From NCBI RefSeq assembly GCF_003952185.1, contig NZ_RXFS01000012.1:124001-188000 (forward strand): a stretch of DNA of 64,000 nucleotides. The letters are read 5' to 3'. Source of the DNA: Variovorax sp. 679 (lineage in GTDB: Bacteria > Pseudomonadota > Gammaproteobacteria > Burkholderiales > Burkholderiaceae_C). Positions 57,350 to 64,000 of this stretch are shown one piece after another. Under the pieces are notes generated by a model. It was not told where the DNA came from. It worked only from the letters and a program-made list of their open reading frames with translations, and ran no database searches. Made by a program: the position numbers and the translations under genes. Numbering within the stretch: position 1 is the first letter of the stretch; each line of letters starts with the position of its first letter.

Positions 57350-58330
57350 ATGCCCCTTTCGACCGTCGCGCGCGTCACCACGCTTCTTCTTCCCGGTGCC
57401 CTGGCCGCCCTGCTGATCGCCGGCCCGGTCCACGCAGCCCCTGTCGCCGCCACCGTCGAGAACGGCACCACCGCCACAGCCTGCGCCGAGGAAGACAACG
57501 TCTCGCTGACCCTGCGCGGCGAAGGCATCCGCCGCATGCGCATCGAGGCGCTGCAGCCCGACTACCTCGACAAGATCGGCAACGACGTCACCGCACCCGA
57601 CTTCTCCGGCTGCAACTTCGATGGCGGCGCGCACCCGACCGATCCGGCCTACCGCTTCCGCAAGCGCACCGTGGTGCTGATGGACAACGCCCAGTGGCGC
57701 ATCGTCGGCATGACGCTGCCGAGCTTCTGGCGGCCGCAGCGCGTTCCCGTGCGGGTGGGCAAGCGCAAGGACAGCGGCTTTCACCTGCTGCAGGTGTTCA
57801 GGAAGGAGAACGGCAAGGCGCTCGAAGCCATCGTGCTCTATCCGTCCGACGGCTACTGGCGCATCAAGCCGCTGCCCGAGGCGCGCTTCGGCGACGGCGT
57901 GTACGGCTCGTCGTTCCTGCTCGGCCCGGTCGAGGCGGCCGGGCGGCCGGTGGTGAACATCGCGTCGATCCGCATCGTGCCCCGGCCGCTGGCCATCCAT
58001 GTGCGCTTCGCCGATGGTGGCAACGCCGCGGTGCGGGTGGACGAAATCAGCCGCGTGCGCACCGCGCTCGACGTGACGCTGTCGAAGCCCACCGCAAGCG
58101 CACAGCCCTTTGCGGTGCTGCGCTCGATGTACGTCACGCCCGACAACGCCGACGTGAGCGAAGTGCGCTGGCAGGCATCGCCGCAGGCCGCGCAGCAGGT
58201 GCTGCCGCTGCCGGAGGTGAAGAGCCTTCAGGCCACGCAGGTGCGCTTCGGCCGCAGCCTGCCGTCGAAGCACAACACCAGCGCGCCGGACATCGCTTTC
58301 AGTGCGTTCGACGACAACGGCACCCGCTGA
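57350..58330 (+). CDS. exported protein of unknown function
   Basis: 326 residues. A signal peptide (TTLLLPGALAALLIAGPVHAAP) ends near residue 30. The mature part is beta-rich with two early cysteines, Cys45 and Cys88, which may pair, and segments YRFRKRTVVLMDNAQWRIVGM and SIRIVPRPLAIHVRFADGG. I do not recognise a family. It stands 34 bases after the kinase gene and converges with hslO. Confidence 0.7.
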   Translation: MPLSTVARVTTLLLPGALAALLIAGPVHAAPVAATVENGTTATACAEEDNVSLTLRGEGIRRMRIEALQPDYLDKIGNDVTAPDFSGCNFDGGAHPTDPAYRFRKRTVVLMDNAQWRIVGMTLPSFWRPQRVPVRVGKRKDSGFHLLQVFRKENGKALEAIVLYPSDGYWRIKPLPEARFGDGVYGSSFLLGPVEAAGRPVVNIASIRIVPRPLAIHVRFADGGNAAVRVDEISRVRTALDVTLSKPTASAQPFAVLRSMYVTPDNADVSEVRWQASPQAAQQVLPLPEVKSLQATQVRFGRSLPSKHNTSAPDIAFSAFDDNGTR

Positions 58331-58366
58331 GCTGGCCAGCCCGCGCGAGCGGCTTCTTGCTTGCTC

Positions 58367-59365
58367 TTACTGGACGACCGGGCTACCCGGAATCTGGTCG
58401 CCCAGCGGCTTGAACAGCTGCGCGGCATCGACCGCGTCGAAGCGGTACTGCTTGCCGCAGAAGTCGCAGCCCACCTCGATGTCGCCGCGCTCGGCGAGGA
58501 TGCCCTCGGCCTCCTCCACGCCCAGCCCGCGGATCATCTGCGCCACGCGCTCCCGCCCGCAGGTGCAGGCGAAGTGCGGGCCCAGCAGGCCGGCCTGCGG
58601 CTCGAAGCGCAGCAGCTTCTCTTCCCAGAACAGGCGGCGCAGGATGGTTTCGACATCGAGCGTCAGCAGCTCGTCGCGCGTCAGGCTCGACGCGAGGATC
58701 GAGATGCGGTTGTAGTCCTCGTTGCGGCCGATCTGGTCTTCGTTGGCCTGGTCGTGGTCCTTGTCGGACGTGCCTTCGAGGTTGCCCTCGCCCTTCACCG
58801 GCAGGCGCTGGATCAGCAGGCCCGCGGCCACCTTGTCGTCGGCCGCGAGCACCAGCGTGGTGTCGAGCTGCTCGCTCTGCAGCATGTAGTGCTGCAGCAC
58901 GTCGCTGAGCTTGCCGAGCTTCTCGCCGTCGTCGCCGAAGAGCGGCACCACGCCCTGGTAAGGGGTGACGCCCGGCAGTTTGTCTTTGGGGTCGAGCGTG
59001 ATCGCGCAGCGGCCCTTGTTGTTGACGTTGACCATGTCGGGCAGGCGCGCATCGGCCGGCAGGTCGCCGATCACCTTGGCGGTCGCGCGCAGGCTCAGGT
59101 CGGGCTTGGCCTCGGCCACCGCGACCTTGACGGGGCCGTCGCCGAAGATCTGCAGGATCAGCGCGCCGTTGAACTTGATGTTGGCCTGCATCAGCGTGGC
59201 TGCCGCTGTCATCTCGCCGAGCAGTTCGGCCACGGGCGGCGGATAGGCGCCGGTGGCGGTGTTGGAGGCGCGCCGCGCGAGGATCTCCTGCCACGCATCC
59301 GTCAGGCGCACGATCATGCCGCGCACCGGCAGGCCATCGAACAGGAATTTGTGCAGCTCGCTCAA
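58367..59365 (-). CDS. hslO: Hsp33 redox-regulated chaperone
   Basis: 332 residues, the family length. The N-terminal domain is normal (GMIVRLTDAWQEIL, GALILQIFGDGPVKVAVAE), and the C-terminal zinc centre has CxC in ACTCGRERV and CxxC in VGCDFCGKQYRF. The four cysteines hold zinc when reduced; oxidation releases it and activates holdase activity. Repeat copy C lies upstream of its start, behind the carbonic anhydrase gene. Confidence 0.94.
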   Translation of the reverse strand: MSELHKFLFDGLPVRGMIVRLTDAWQEILARRASNTATGAYPPPVAELLGEMTAAATLMQANIKFNGALILQIFGDGPVKVAVAEAKPDLSLRATAKVIGDLPADARLPDMVNVNNKGRCAITLDPKDKLPGVTPYQGVVPLFGDDGEKLGKLSDVLQHYMLQSEQLDTTLVLAADDKVAAGLLIQRLPVKGEGNLEGTSDKDHDQANEDQIGRNEDYNRISILASSLTRDELLTLDVETILRRLFWEEKLLRFEPQAGLLGPHFACTCGRERVAQMIRGLGVEEAEGILAERGDIEVGCDFCGKQYRFDAVDAAQLFKPLGDQIPGSPVVQ

Positions 59366-59404
59366 AACATTGGTCCTCTCTCAATAAAACAGTCTTCGCG
59401 CGGA

Positions 59405-59489
59405 ATACCGCGGAACCGGCTTTGCCGGGCCGCCGGTATTGCCCCCTGCAAGGGGGTTGGCGGCCACACGAAGTGGGCAAGCCTGGGGG
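59405..59489 (-). repeat. intergenic two-hairpin repeat, copy C
   Basis: Read on the minus strand it begins with CCCCCAGGCTTG directly after the TAA of the gamma-carbonic anhydrase gene and runs towards hslO. Compared with copy A it has a short deletion in the middle (GGCGGC for GGCGTAGCGA). Both hairpins, CCCCCTTGCAGGGGG and CCGGCAAAGCCGG, are intact. Confidence 0.85.
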
Positions 59490-60014
59490 TTAGCCAATTT
59501 TCTTCAGGCCTTTGGCGAAGCGGCGGGCGTTCGCCACGTAGTTCTCCGCGCCCTGGCGCAGCTTGGCGGCCGCCTCGTCGTCGAGGGTGCGCACCACCTT
59601 GGCCGGCGAACCCATGATGAGCGAGTTGTCGGGAAACTCCTTGCCCTCGGTCACGACGCTGCCGGCGCCAACGATCGAATTGCGGCCGATCCTCGCGTTA
59701 TTCAAGACCACGGCCTGGATGCCGATCAGGGTGTTGTCGCCGATGGTGCAGCCGTGCAGCATCACCTGGTGGCCGACGGTGACGTTGTCGCCGACGGTGA
59801 GCGGGCAGCCGATGTCGGCGTGCAGCACCGACAGGTCCTGGATGTTGCTGTTGCGCCCGATGCTCAGCGTCTCGGTGTCGCCGCGCAGCACGGCGCCGAA
59901 CCACACGTTGGCGTTGTCCGCCAGCCTGACGTTGCCCATGACCTCCGCGCTGTCGGCCACCCATGCACCTTCGCCCACCTGGGGGGCCACACCGTCGAGT
60001 TCGTAGAGCGCCAT
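59490..60014 (-). CDS. gamma-class carbonic anhydrase family protein
   Basis: 174 residues from the ATG at 60014. Left-handed beta-helix hexapeptides run throughout (ADSAEVMGNVRLADNANVWFG). The zinc-binding histidines are in SVLHADIG and VTVGHQVMLHGC. The C-terminal helix (DDEAAAKLRQGAENYV) is typical. The subgroup is often called YrdA/PaaY-like; enzymatic activity varies. It is divergent from the DUF455 gene, 41 bases apart. Confidence 0.9.
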   Translation of the reverse strand: MALYELDGVAPQVGEGAWVADSAEVMGNVRLADNANVWFGAVLRGDTETLSIGRNSNIQDLSVLHADIGCPLTVGDNVTVGHQVMLHGCTIGDNTLIGIQAVVLNNARIGRNSIVGAGSVVTEGKEFPDNSLIMGSPAKVVRTLDDEAAAKLRQGAENYVANARRFAKGLKKIG

Positions 60015-60017
60015 TGT

Positions 60018-60048
60018 TTGCAGTCCCTGCAAGGTCAAAACCTAGAAT
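60018..60048 (+). promoter_or_regulatory. candidate promoter of the DUF455 gene
   Basis: TTGCAG at 60018-60023 and TAGAAT at 60043-60048, 19 bases apart. The ATG at 60056 lies seven bases after the -10, so a transcript from here would be nearly leaderless. Confidence 0.4.
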
Positions 60049-60055
60049 TGTAGGG

Positions 60056-60868
60056 ATGCACCCCCGATTGAGCGCGCTGGCCGCGCTGCGCCTGACAGAC
60101 CCCGATGAAAAGGTGGCTGCAACGCGCGCCATCTCTTTGCATGGCGCTACCGATTCCATAGCAACCGAGCCGATCCGCACTCCAGGCGACGACCTGGGCG
60201 TGCCCGGCCGCCCGGAGCGGCCGCTGCGCGTGGCCGCCACCGCCGTGCAGAAGCGCTCGCCGTTCACCACCGAGGGACGCGCCGCGCTGATCCATTCGAT
60301 CTGCCACATCGAGTTCAACGCGATCAACCTCGCGCTCGACGCCGTGTGGCGCTACGACGGCATGCCCGAGGCCTACTACCGCGACTGGCTGCGCGTGGCC
60401 GACGAAGAGGCGCTGCACTTCACGCTGCTGCATTCGCACCTGCAGGACATGGGCTGGCGCTATGGTGACTTCCCCGGCCACGACGGCCTGTGGAACATGT
60501 GCGAGAAGACGAAGGACGACGTGCTCGCCCGCATGGCGCTGGTGCCACGCACGCTGGAGGCGCGCGGGCTCGACGCCACGCCGCTCATCCAGGGCAAGCT
60601 CAAGCGCGTGAACACGCCCGATGCGCTGCGCGCGGTGGAGATCCTCGACATCATCCTGCGCGACGAAGTGGGCCACGTCGCCATCGGCAATCACTGGTAC
60701 CGCTGGCTGTGCGATGGCGCGGGCCTCGATGCGGAGGCCACCTACCCCACGCTGGTCGCGCGCTATGACGCGCCGCGCCACAAGCCGCCTTTCAACCTCG
60801 AGGCACGCAGCCGGGCGGGCTTCAGCCCCGAAGAGCTTCGTGCGCTGACCGACTCCCGCCCCGAATGA
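60056..60868 (+). CDS. DUF455 ferritin-like protein
   Basis: 270 residues. Carboxylate/histidine clusters typical of ferritin-like di-iron helices occur at HIEFNAINLALDAVWRY, VADEEALHFTLLHSHL and LDIILRDEVGHVAIGNHWY. The N-terminal 60 residues (MHPRLSALAALRLTDPDEK) are specific to the family. The family is related to tRNA hydroxylase-like proteins, but no function is established. Coupled to the pentapeptide-repeat gene by ATGA overlap. Confidence 0.88.
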   Translation: MHPRLSALAALRLTDPDEKVAATRAISLHGATDSIATEPIRTPGDDLGVPGRPERPLRVAATAVQKRSPFTTEGRAALIHSICHIEFNAINLALDAVWRYDGMPEAYYRDWLRVADEEALHFTLLHSHLQDMGWRYGDFPGHDGLWNMCEKTKDDVLARMALVPRTLEARGLDATPLIQGKLKRVNTPDALRAVEILDIILRDEVGHVAIGNHWYRWLCDGAGLDAEATYPTLVARYDAPRHKPPFNLEARSRAGFSPEELRALTDSRPE

Positions 60869-61551
60869 CCACCGTAGTTTCCGACCAGACCTGGTCGCGC
60901 CCCGACCTGCTCGCCTGCCTGCAGGACCGCAAGGGCAACGAGCCCCTGCATTTCGAGCGCTGCAATTTCGACGAGGCCGACCTGTCGCGTCTCGACCTGC
61001 GCGGCGCGCAGTTCACGCTGTGCAACTTCGCCGAGACCTCGTTCGACCGCACGCTGCTGTCGGACACCCGCTGGGCCGGATGCAGGGCGCGCCAGGCCGA
61101 CTTCGGCCTCGCGGACCTGACGAACGCACGCTTCCAGGACAGCGACCTGAACAACACGCAATGGGCGCGCGCCAAGCTGGCCTCGGCGTTCTTCAGCGGC
61201 GTGAAGCTCACCGGCGCGCACTTCGGCGAAGTGTCGGCGCTGGGCATCGGCTTCAAGGACTCGCTGCTGGTCGACGCGCGCCTGCGCGGCATGTCGTTTC
61301 GCAAGCAGAAGCTCGAACAGCTCGACTTCTCCGAGGCCGACCTGTCCGGCTGCGATTTCCGCGAGGCGGTGTTCGAAGGCGGCAGCCTGCGCAACGCGCA
61401 CCTGAAGCTCGCGCGCTTCGAAGACGCCGATTTGCGAGAAGTCGATCTGGGAGGGCTTCGGCTCGCGAACGCAGCGCAGTTCAAGGGCGCCACCATCTCG
61501 CACCGGCAGGCCGCCTCGCTGGTGGAGGAACTGGGCCTGCGCGTGGTCTGA
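60865..61551 (+). CDS. pentapeptide-repeat protein
   Basis: 228 residues. Repeats of the A(D/N)Lxx type run from about 25 to 205 (FDEADLSRLDLRGAQFTLCNF, LADLTNARFQDSDLNN, LKLARFEDADLREVDLG), forming a right-handed quadrilateral beta-helix. Some pentapeptide proteins bind DNA gyrase, but no such claim is supported here. It starts within the stop codon of the DUF455 gene and converges with the MaoC gene eight bases away. Confidence 0.88.
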   Translation: MTTVVSDQTWSRPDLLACLQDRKGNEPLHFERCNFDEADLSRLDLRGAQFTLCNFAETSFDRTLLSDTRWAGCRARQADFGLADLTNARFQDSDLNNTQWARAKLASAFFSGVKLTGAHFGEVSALGIGFKDSLLVDARLRGMSFRKQKLEQLDFSEADLSGCDFREAVFEGGSLRNAHLKLARFEDADLREVDLGGLRLANAAQFKGATISHRQAASLVEELGLRVV

Positions 61552-61558
61552 ACGCGGC

Positions 61559-62011
61559 TCAGGCCGATGCGGGCCTAGCGTGCACCACCAGCTTCGGCGA
61601 AAAGTCCTGAAGCACCTCGCCGCGCTGGTTGAGCGTCCGGCAGTGCATCGTCACCATCGCGCGGCCGGGCTTCGAGCGCGAGGGCACGATTGCAATCACC
61701 TCGCCCTCCACATGCAGCACGTCGCCAGGCCGCGTCGGCCGGGGCCATTGCAGCTCGCCGCCCGAGCCGATGATGCCGTCGGCCAACGGAATGCCGCTTT
61801 CGACCAGCAGCTTCATCGTGAGCGCGGCCGTGTGCCAGCCGCTCGCGGCAAGGCCGCCGAAGAAGGTGTTCTTCGCGGCTTCCTCGTCGGTGTGGAAAGG
61901 CTGCGGATCGAACTGCTGCGCGAAGGCCTTGATCTGCGCCACATCCAGCGCGTGCTCGGCGCTCCGGAAGCGATCGCCGACCTTCAGGTCTTCGAGATAC
62001 AGCTTGGCCAT
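61559..62011 (-). CDS. MaoC-like hot-dog dehydratase
   Basis: 150 residues. The hydratase-2 signature DPQPFHTDEEAAKNTFFGGLAASGWHTA provides the Asp/His catalytic pair. The C-terminal beta strands carry RPGDVLHVEGEVIAI. It likely hydrates enoyl-CoA or relates to the thiolase step. The thiolase gene is 47 bases upstream, so they form one operon. Confidence 0.9.
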   Translation of the reverse strand: MAKLYLEDLKVGDRFRSAEHALDVAQIKAFAQQFDPQPFHTDEEAAKNTFFGGLAASGWHTAALTMKLLVESGIPLADGIIGSGGELQWPRPTRPGDVLHVEGEVIAIVPSRSKPGRAMVTMHCRTLNQRGEVLQDFSPKLVVHARPASA

Positions 62012-62058
62012 GGGGTCTCCTTTGTTGTGGCAACCGTCATTCTCGGGCGCTCCGGCGT

Positions 62059-63192
62059 TCAGACGCGCTCGAGGATGGTCGCGATGCCCTGCCCTCCGCC
62101 GATGCACTGCGTGGCCAGCGCATAGCGGCCCTTCTCGCGCACCAGCAACGAGGCCGCCTTGCCGGTGATGCGCGCGCCGGTCGCGCCCAGCGGGTGGCCG
62201 ATCGAAAGTCCGCCGCCGTCGAGGTTGACCTTGGCCGGATCGAGCCCGAGGTCGCGGATGCAGGCCAGCGCCTGCGAGGAGAAAGCCTCGTTGATCTCGA
62301 TCACGTCGAGGTCGGCCACGCTCAGGCCGGCGCGCGCAAGCGCCTTGCGGGTCGCGGGAATCGGGCCGATGCCCATGATCGCCGGGTCGACGCCCACGGT
62401 CGCGAAGGATCTGATGCGTGCCAGCGCCTGCAGGCCGTGCTTCGCCGCGAAGGCGTCGCTGGTGACGAGCACCGCGGCGGCGCCATCGGTCAACGGCGAC
62501 GAAGTGCCGGCAGTGACCACGCCGTCGGGGCGGAACGCGGGCTTGAGGTTCGCAAGCGCCTCGGCCGAAGTCGAGGGCCGGATGCAGCCATCGGCATCGA
62601 TCACATCGCCGGAGGCAAGGCGCACGGGCACGATCTCGCCTGCCAGCCGCCCCTGCTCGCGCGCTTGGGCCGCCTTGCGGTGCGATTCCACCGCCAGGGC
62701 TTCCTGGTCGGTACGGCTCACGTTCCAGCGCTGCGCCACGTTCTCGGCGGTCTCGCCCATCGAGATGTAGGCGTCGGTGTTCTCCTTGAGCTCCGGGCTT
62801 GGCGAGAAGTTGAAGCCGCCCTGCGGCACCATCGTCATCGACTCCACGCCCACGCACAGGAAGGCGTCGCCCATGCCCGCCTCGATCTGCGCGGCAGCGA
62901 TGTGCACGGCCTGCATCGACGAGCCGCAGAAGCGGTTCACCGTCATGCCGCCCACCTCGTGCGGAAGGCCGGCCAGCAGCCCGACGATGCGCGCGAGGTT
63001 GTTGCCCTGGGAGGCTTCCGGGTAGGCGCAGCCGAGGATGACGTCCTCGAGCAGCGCGGGATCGAGGTCGGTGCGTTGCAGCAGGCCGCGCACCACGCCG
63101 GCGGCGAGCGTGTCGGGCCGCACTTCGGCGAGCGCGCCTTTCTTCGCGAAATGGAACGGGGAACGGGCGTAGGCGGAAATGACGGCTTTCAT
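62059..63192 (-). CDS. acetyl-CoA acyltransferase (thiolase)
   Basis: 377 residues. The acyl-accepting Cys is in VNRFCGSSMQAVH (about residue 87), the GHPLGATGAR His-containing motif is in the C-terminal region, and the second Cys is in TQCIGGGQG. It carries out thiolytic cleavage or condensation of beta-ketoacyl-CoA. The start is the ATG at 63192. A CTACC-N8-GGTAG site lies 23 bases upstream, and the tetR gene has the same kind of site. Confidence 0.93.
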   Translation of the reverse strand: MKAVISAYARSPFHFAKKGALAEVRPDTLAAGVVRGLLQRTDLDPALLEDVILGCAYPEASQGNNLARIVGLLAGLPHEVGGMTVNRFCGSSMQAVHIAAAQIEAGMGDAFLCVGVESMTMVPQGGFNFSPSPELKENTDAYISMGETAENVAQRWNVSRTDQEALAVESHRKAAQAREQGRLAGEIVPVRLASGDVIDADGCIRPSTSAEALANLKPAFRPDGVVTAGTSSPLTDGAAAVLVTSDAFAAKHGLQALARIRSFATVGVDPAIMGIGPIPATRKALARAGLSVADLDVIEINEAFSSQALACIRDLGLDPAKVNLDGGGLSIGHPLGATGARITGKAASLLVREKGRYALATQCIGGGQGIATILERV

Positions 63193-63214
63193 GGGATGTG
63201 CTCCAGCAGTTTGA

Positions 63215-63232
63215 CTACCATCCAATCGGTAG
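63215..63232. promoter_or_regulatory. TetR-type operator CTACC-N8-GGTAG, thiolase promoter
   Basis: A 5+8+5 inverted repeat, 23 bases before the thiolase start codon. The same half-sites and spacing occur at 63864-63881 beside the tetR start. Two matching sites around one TetR gene make operator function likely. Confidence 0.65.
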
Positions 63233-63287
63233 GCTTCAAGGTCAAAAAAATAGGCACACCGGAGCGTGCCTGCGTCAGGCCGGGCGA

Positions 63288-63863
63288 TCAGCCAGGCAGT
63301 GAACTCCTGAGTTGCGCGACGGCTTCGTCGAAGTCGTCCACGCGCCCTGTCATGCGCGCCGAGAGCAGCGCGCCCTGGCAGACCGAAAACACATACGCGG
63401 CCAGCGAGGCGACCGAGGCGCCCTTCTTCCGCTCGGGCATCAATGCGCCCAGCACGCCGGTGAGCCACGTCACCTGCGTGTTGCGCAGCTCCTGCACGGC
63501 CTGGCGCAACTCGTCGTTGATGACACCCCAGCCGGGCGCCAGCGCCCCGGCAGGACACATGCCCGAGCCTGCCCTGAGCGTGTTGCGGTACATGCGGAAA
63601 TACGATTCGAGCGCGTCCTTCGGTTCGCGCGCCCGGGCGGCGTCCCAGTCCTTGAAGCCCTGCGTGGCCGCGCGGATCACCGCGACGCCCAGCGCCTCCT
63701 TGGTCGGGAAGTGGTGATACAGGCTGGCCTTGCGCACGCCGACCGCGTCGGCCACGTCCTGGAAACTGAAGCCCAGGTAGGAGCGCGTTTCGATGAAGCC
63801 GCGCGCCACCGCGAGGATCTGCTCGCGGGTACTGCCTGTGGCAAGGGCTGTGGCGTTGGTCAT
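63288..63863 (-). CDS. TetR-family regulator
   Basis: 191 residues. The helix-turn-helix is FSFQDVADAVGVRKASLYHHFPTKEAL (about 33-59); the rest is an all-helical ligand domain (YFRMYRNTLRAGSGMCPAGALA). The start is the ATG at 63863, next to a CTACC-N8-GGTAG site. By position it controls its own gene and the thiolase-MaoC operon. The inducer is probably an acyl-CoA, but this is inference. Confidence 0.9.
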   Translation of the reverse strand: MTNATALATGSTREQILAVARGFIETRSYLGFSFQDVADAVGVRKASLYHHFPTKEALGVAVIRAATQGFKDWDAARAREPKDALESYFRMYRNTLRAGSGMCPAGALAPGWGVINDELRQAVQELRNTQVTWLTGVLGALMPERKKGASVASLAAYVFSVCQGALLSARMTGRVDDFDEAVAQLRSSLPG

Positions 63864-63881
63864 CTACCTACTATAAGGTAG
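63864..63881. promoter_or_regulatory. TetR-type operator CTACC-N8-GGTAG, tetR promoter
   Basis: A 5+8+5 inverted repeat directly beside the tetR start codon, with half-sites and spacing identical to the site at 63215-63232. An inner core is also symmetric (TACCT and AGGTA). Position suits autorepression. Confidence 0.65.
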
Positions 63882-63918
63882 GGAAAATCAAACCACAAGC
63901 CGAGGTGTCATGAAGGCG

Positions 63919-64000
63919 TCAGTCAGCCTTGATGCCCGCCGCCTTGACGATGCGCCCGTTGCTCTCGAACTCGCTGGCGATCTCCTTCGCGAACGCGGCC
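63919..64000 (-). CDS. Bug-family (TctC-like) solute-binding protein, C-terminal end
   Basis: Only the last 26 residues are visible, reading FAKEIASEFESNGRIVKAAGIKAD before TGA at 63919-63921. This ending (xxIVKAAxIKAD/E) is typical of tripartite tricarboxylate-transporter binding proteins, a family much expanded in Comamonadaceae. Identification from so short a tail is tentative. Confidence 0.6.
   Translation of the reverse strand, partial: AAFAKEIASEFESNGRIVKAAGIKAD

Noticed and set aside
60865..61551. Qnr-like gyrase-protecting protein
   Set aside because: Pentapeptide repeats alone do not indicate gyrase binding, and the repeat lacks a clear Qnr loop pattern.

Overview
The window looks like a chromosomal segment of a high-GC betaproteobacterium of the family Comamonadaceae, most like Variovorax. 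This is inferred from protein character and gene neighbourhoods: parE and parC on one strand, roxA/slyD, dapA-bamC, pyrG-DUF1330-eno-ftsB, and Bug-type and PAAT/TauT-type ABC transport genes. No rRNA, tRNA, CRISPR array, integrase or insertion sequence was seen. The identification is inference; no database search was possible.

Layout. (1) 1-6715, minus strand: a catabolic operon of unknown substrate, in transcription order a TauT-type ABC transporter (binding protein, ATPase, permease), an FAD oxidoreductase, a class III CoA-transferase, an enoyl-CoA hydratase, a 7Fe-type ferredoxin and a LysR regulator cut by the window edge. A GAACTA-N5-TAGTTC palindrome lies upstream. (2) 6971-15842: a small membrane protein, a beta-lactamase-fold serine hydrolase, then a peptidoglycan amidase paired with a 1326-residue membrane-anchored patatin phospholipase, and a GMC oxidoreductase. 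(3) 15839-22750, minus strand: an operon with two PAAT permeases, a binding protein, an ATPase, a TIM-barrel epimerase, a PfkB kinase, a 2-ketoacid reductase and a LacI regulator. Its promoter carries the 14-bp palindrome TGAAACCGGTTTCA between -35 and -10, the sequence known for Pseudomonas PtxS. I read this as a 2-ketogluconate (kgu) operon in which an ABC importer replaces the MFS permease KguT.

(4) 22803-32086: a CorA-like transporter with a decayed partial copy of its 3' end nearby, a phosphoesterase, a less GC-rich secreted protein with three tandem four-cysteine repeats, an isochorismatase-type hydrolase, a PGAP1-like lipase and a divergent metallo-beta-lactamase-fold lipoprotein. (5) 32118-39317, minus strand: topoisomerase IV genes parE and parC with a membrane protein, a lytic transglycosylase and a kelch protein between them. 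(6) 39374-43665: a LysR/MFS divergent pair, a second MFS transporter, a 46-residue membrane peptide and a methyltransferase. (7) 43744-61551: housekeeping genes dapA, bamC, roxA/slyD, dut, coaBC, pyrG, eno, ftsB, pnuC with a NadR-like kinase, hslO, a gamma-carbonic anhydrase, a DUF455 protein and a pentapeptide-repeat protein. (8) 61559-63881: a MaoC hydratase, a thiolase and a TetR regulator, with identical-architecture CTACC-N8-GGTAG sites at the thiolase and tetR promoters. The last 82 bases hold the 3' end of a Bug-type binding-protein gene.

Three copies of an about 85-90-bp two-hairpin intergenic element sit in the same orientation directly behind stop codons (20373, 55890, 59405). The strongest items for follow-up are the kgu operon with its PtxS-type operator, the amidase/patatin pair, the paired TetR sites, the stop-codon-associated repeat and the cysteine-repeat secreted protein.
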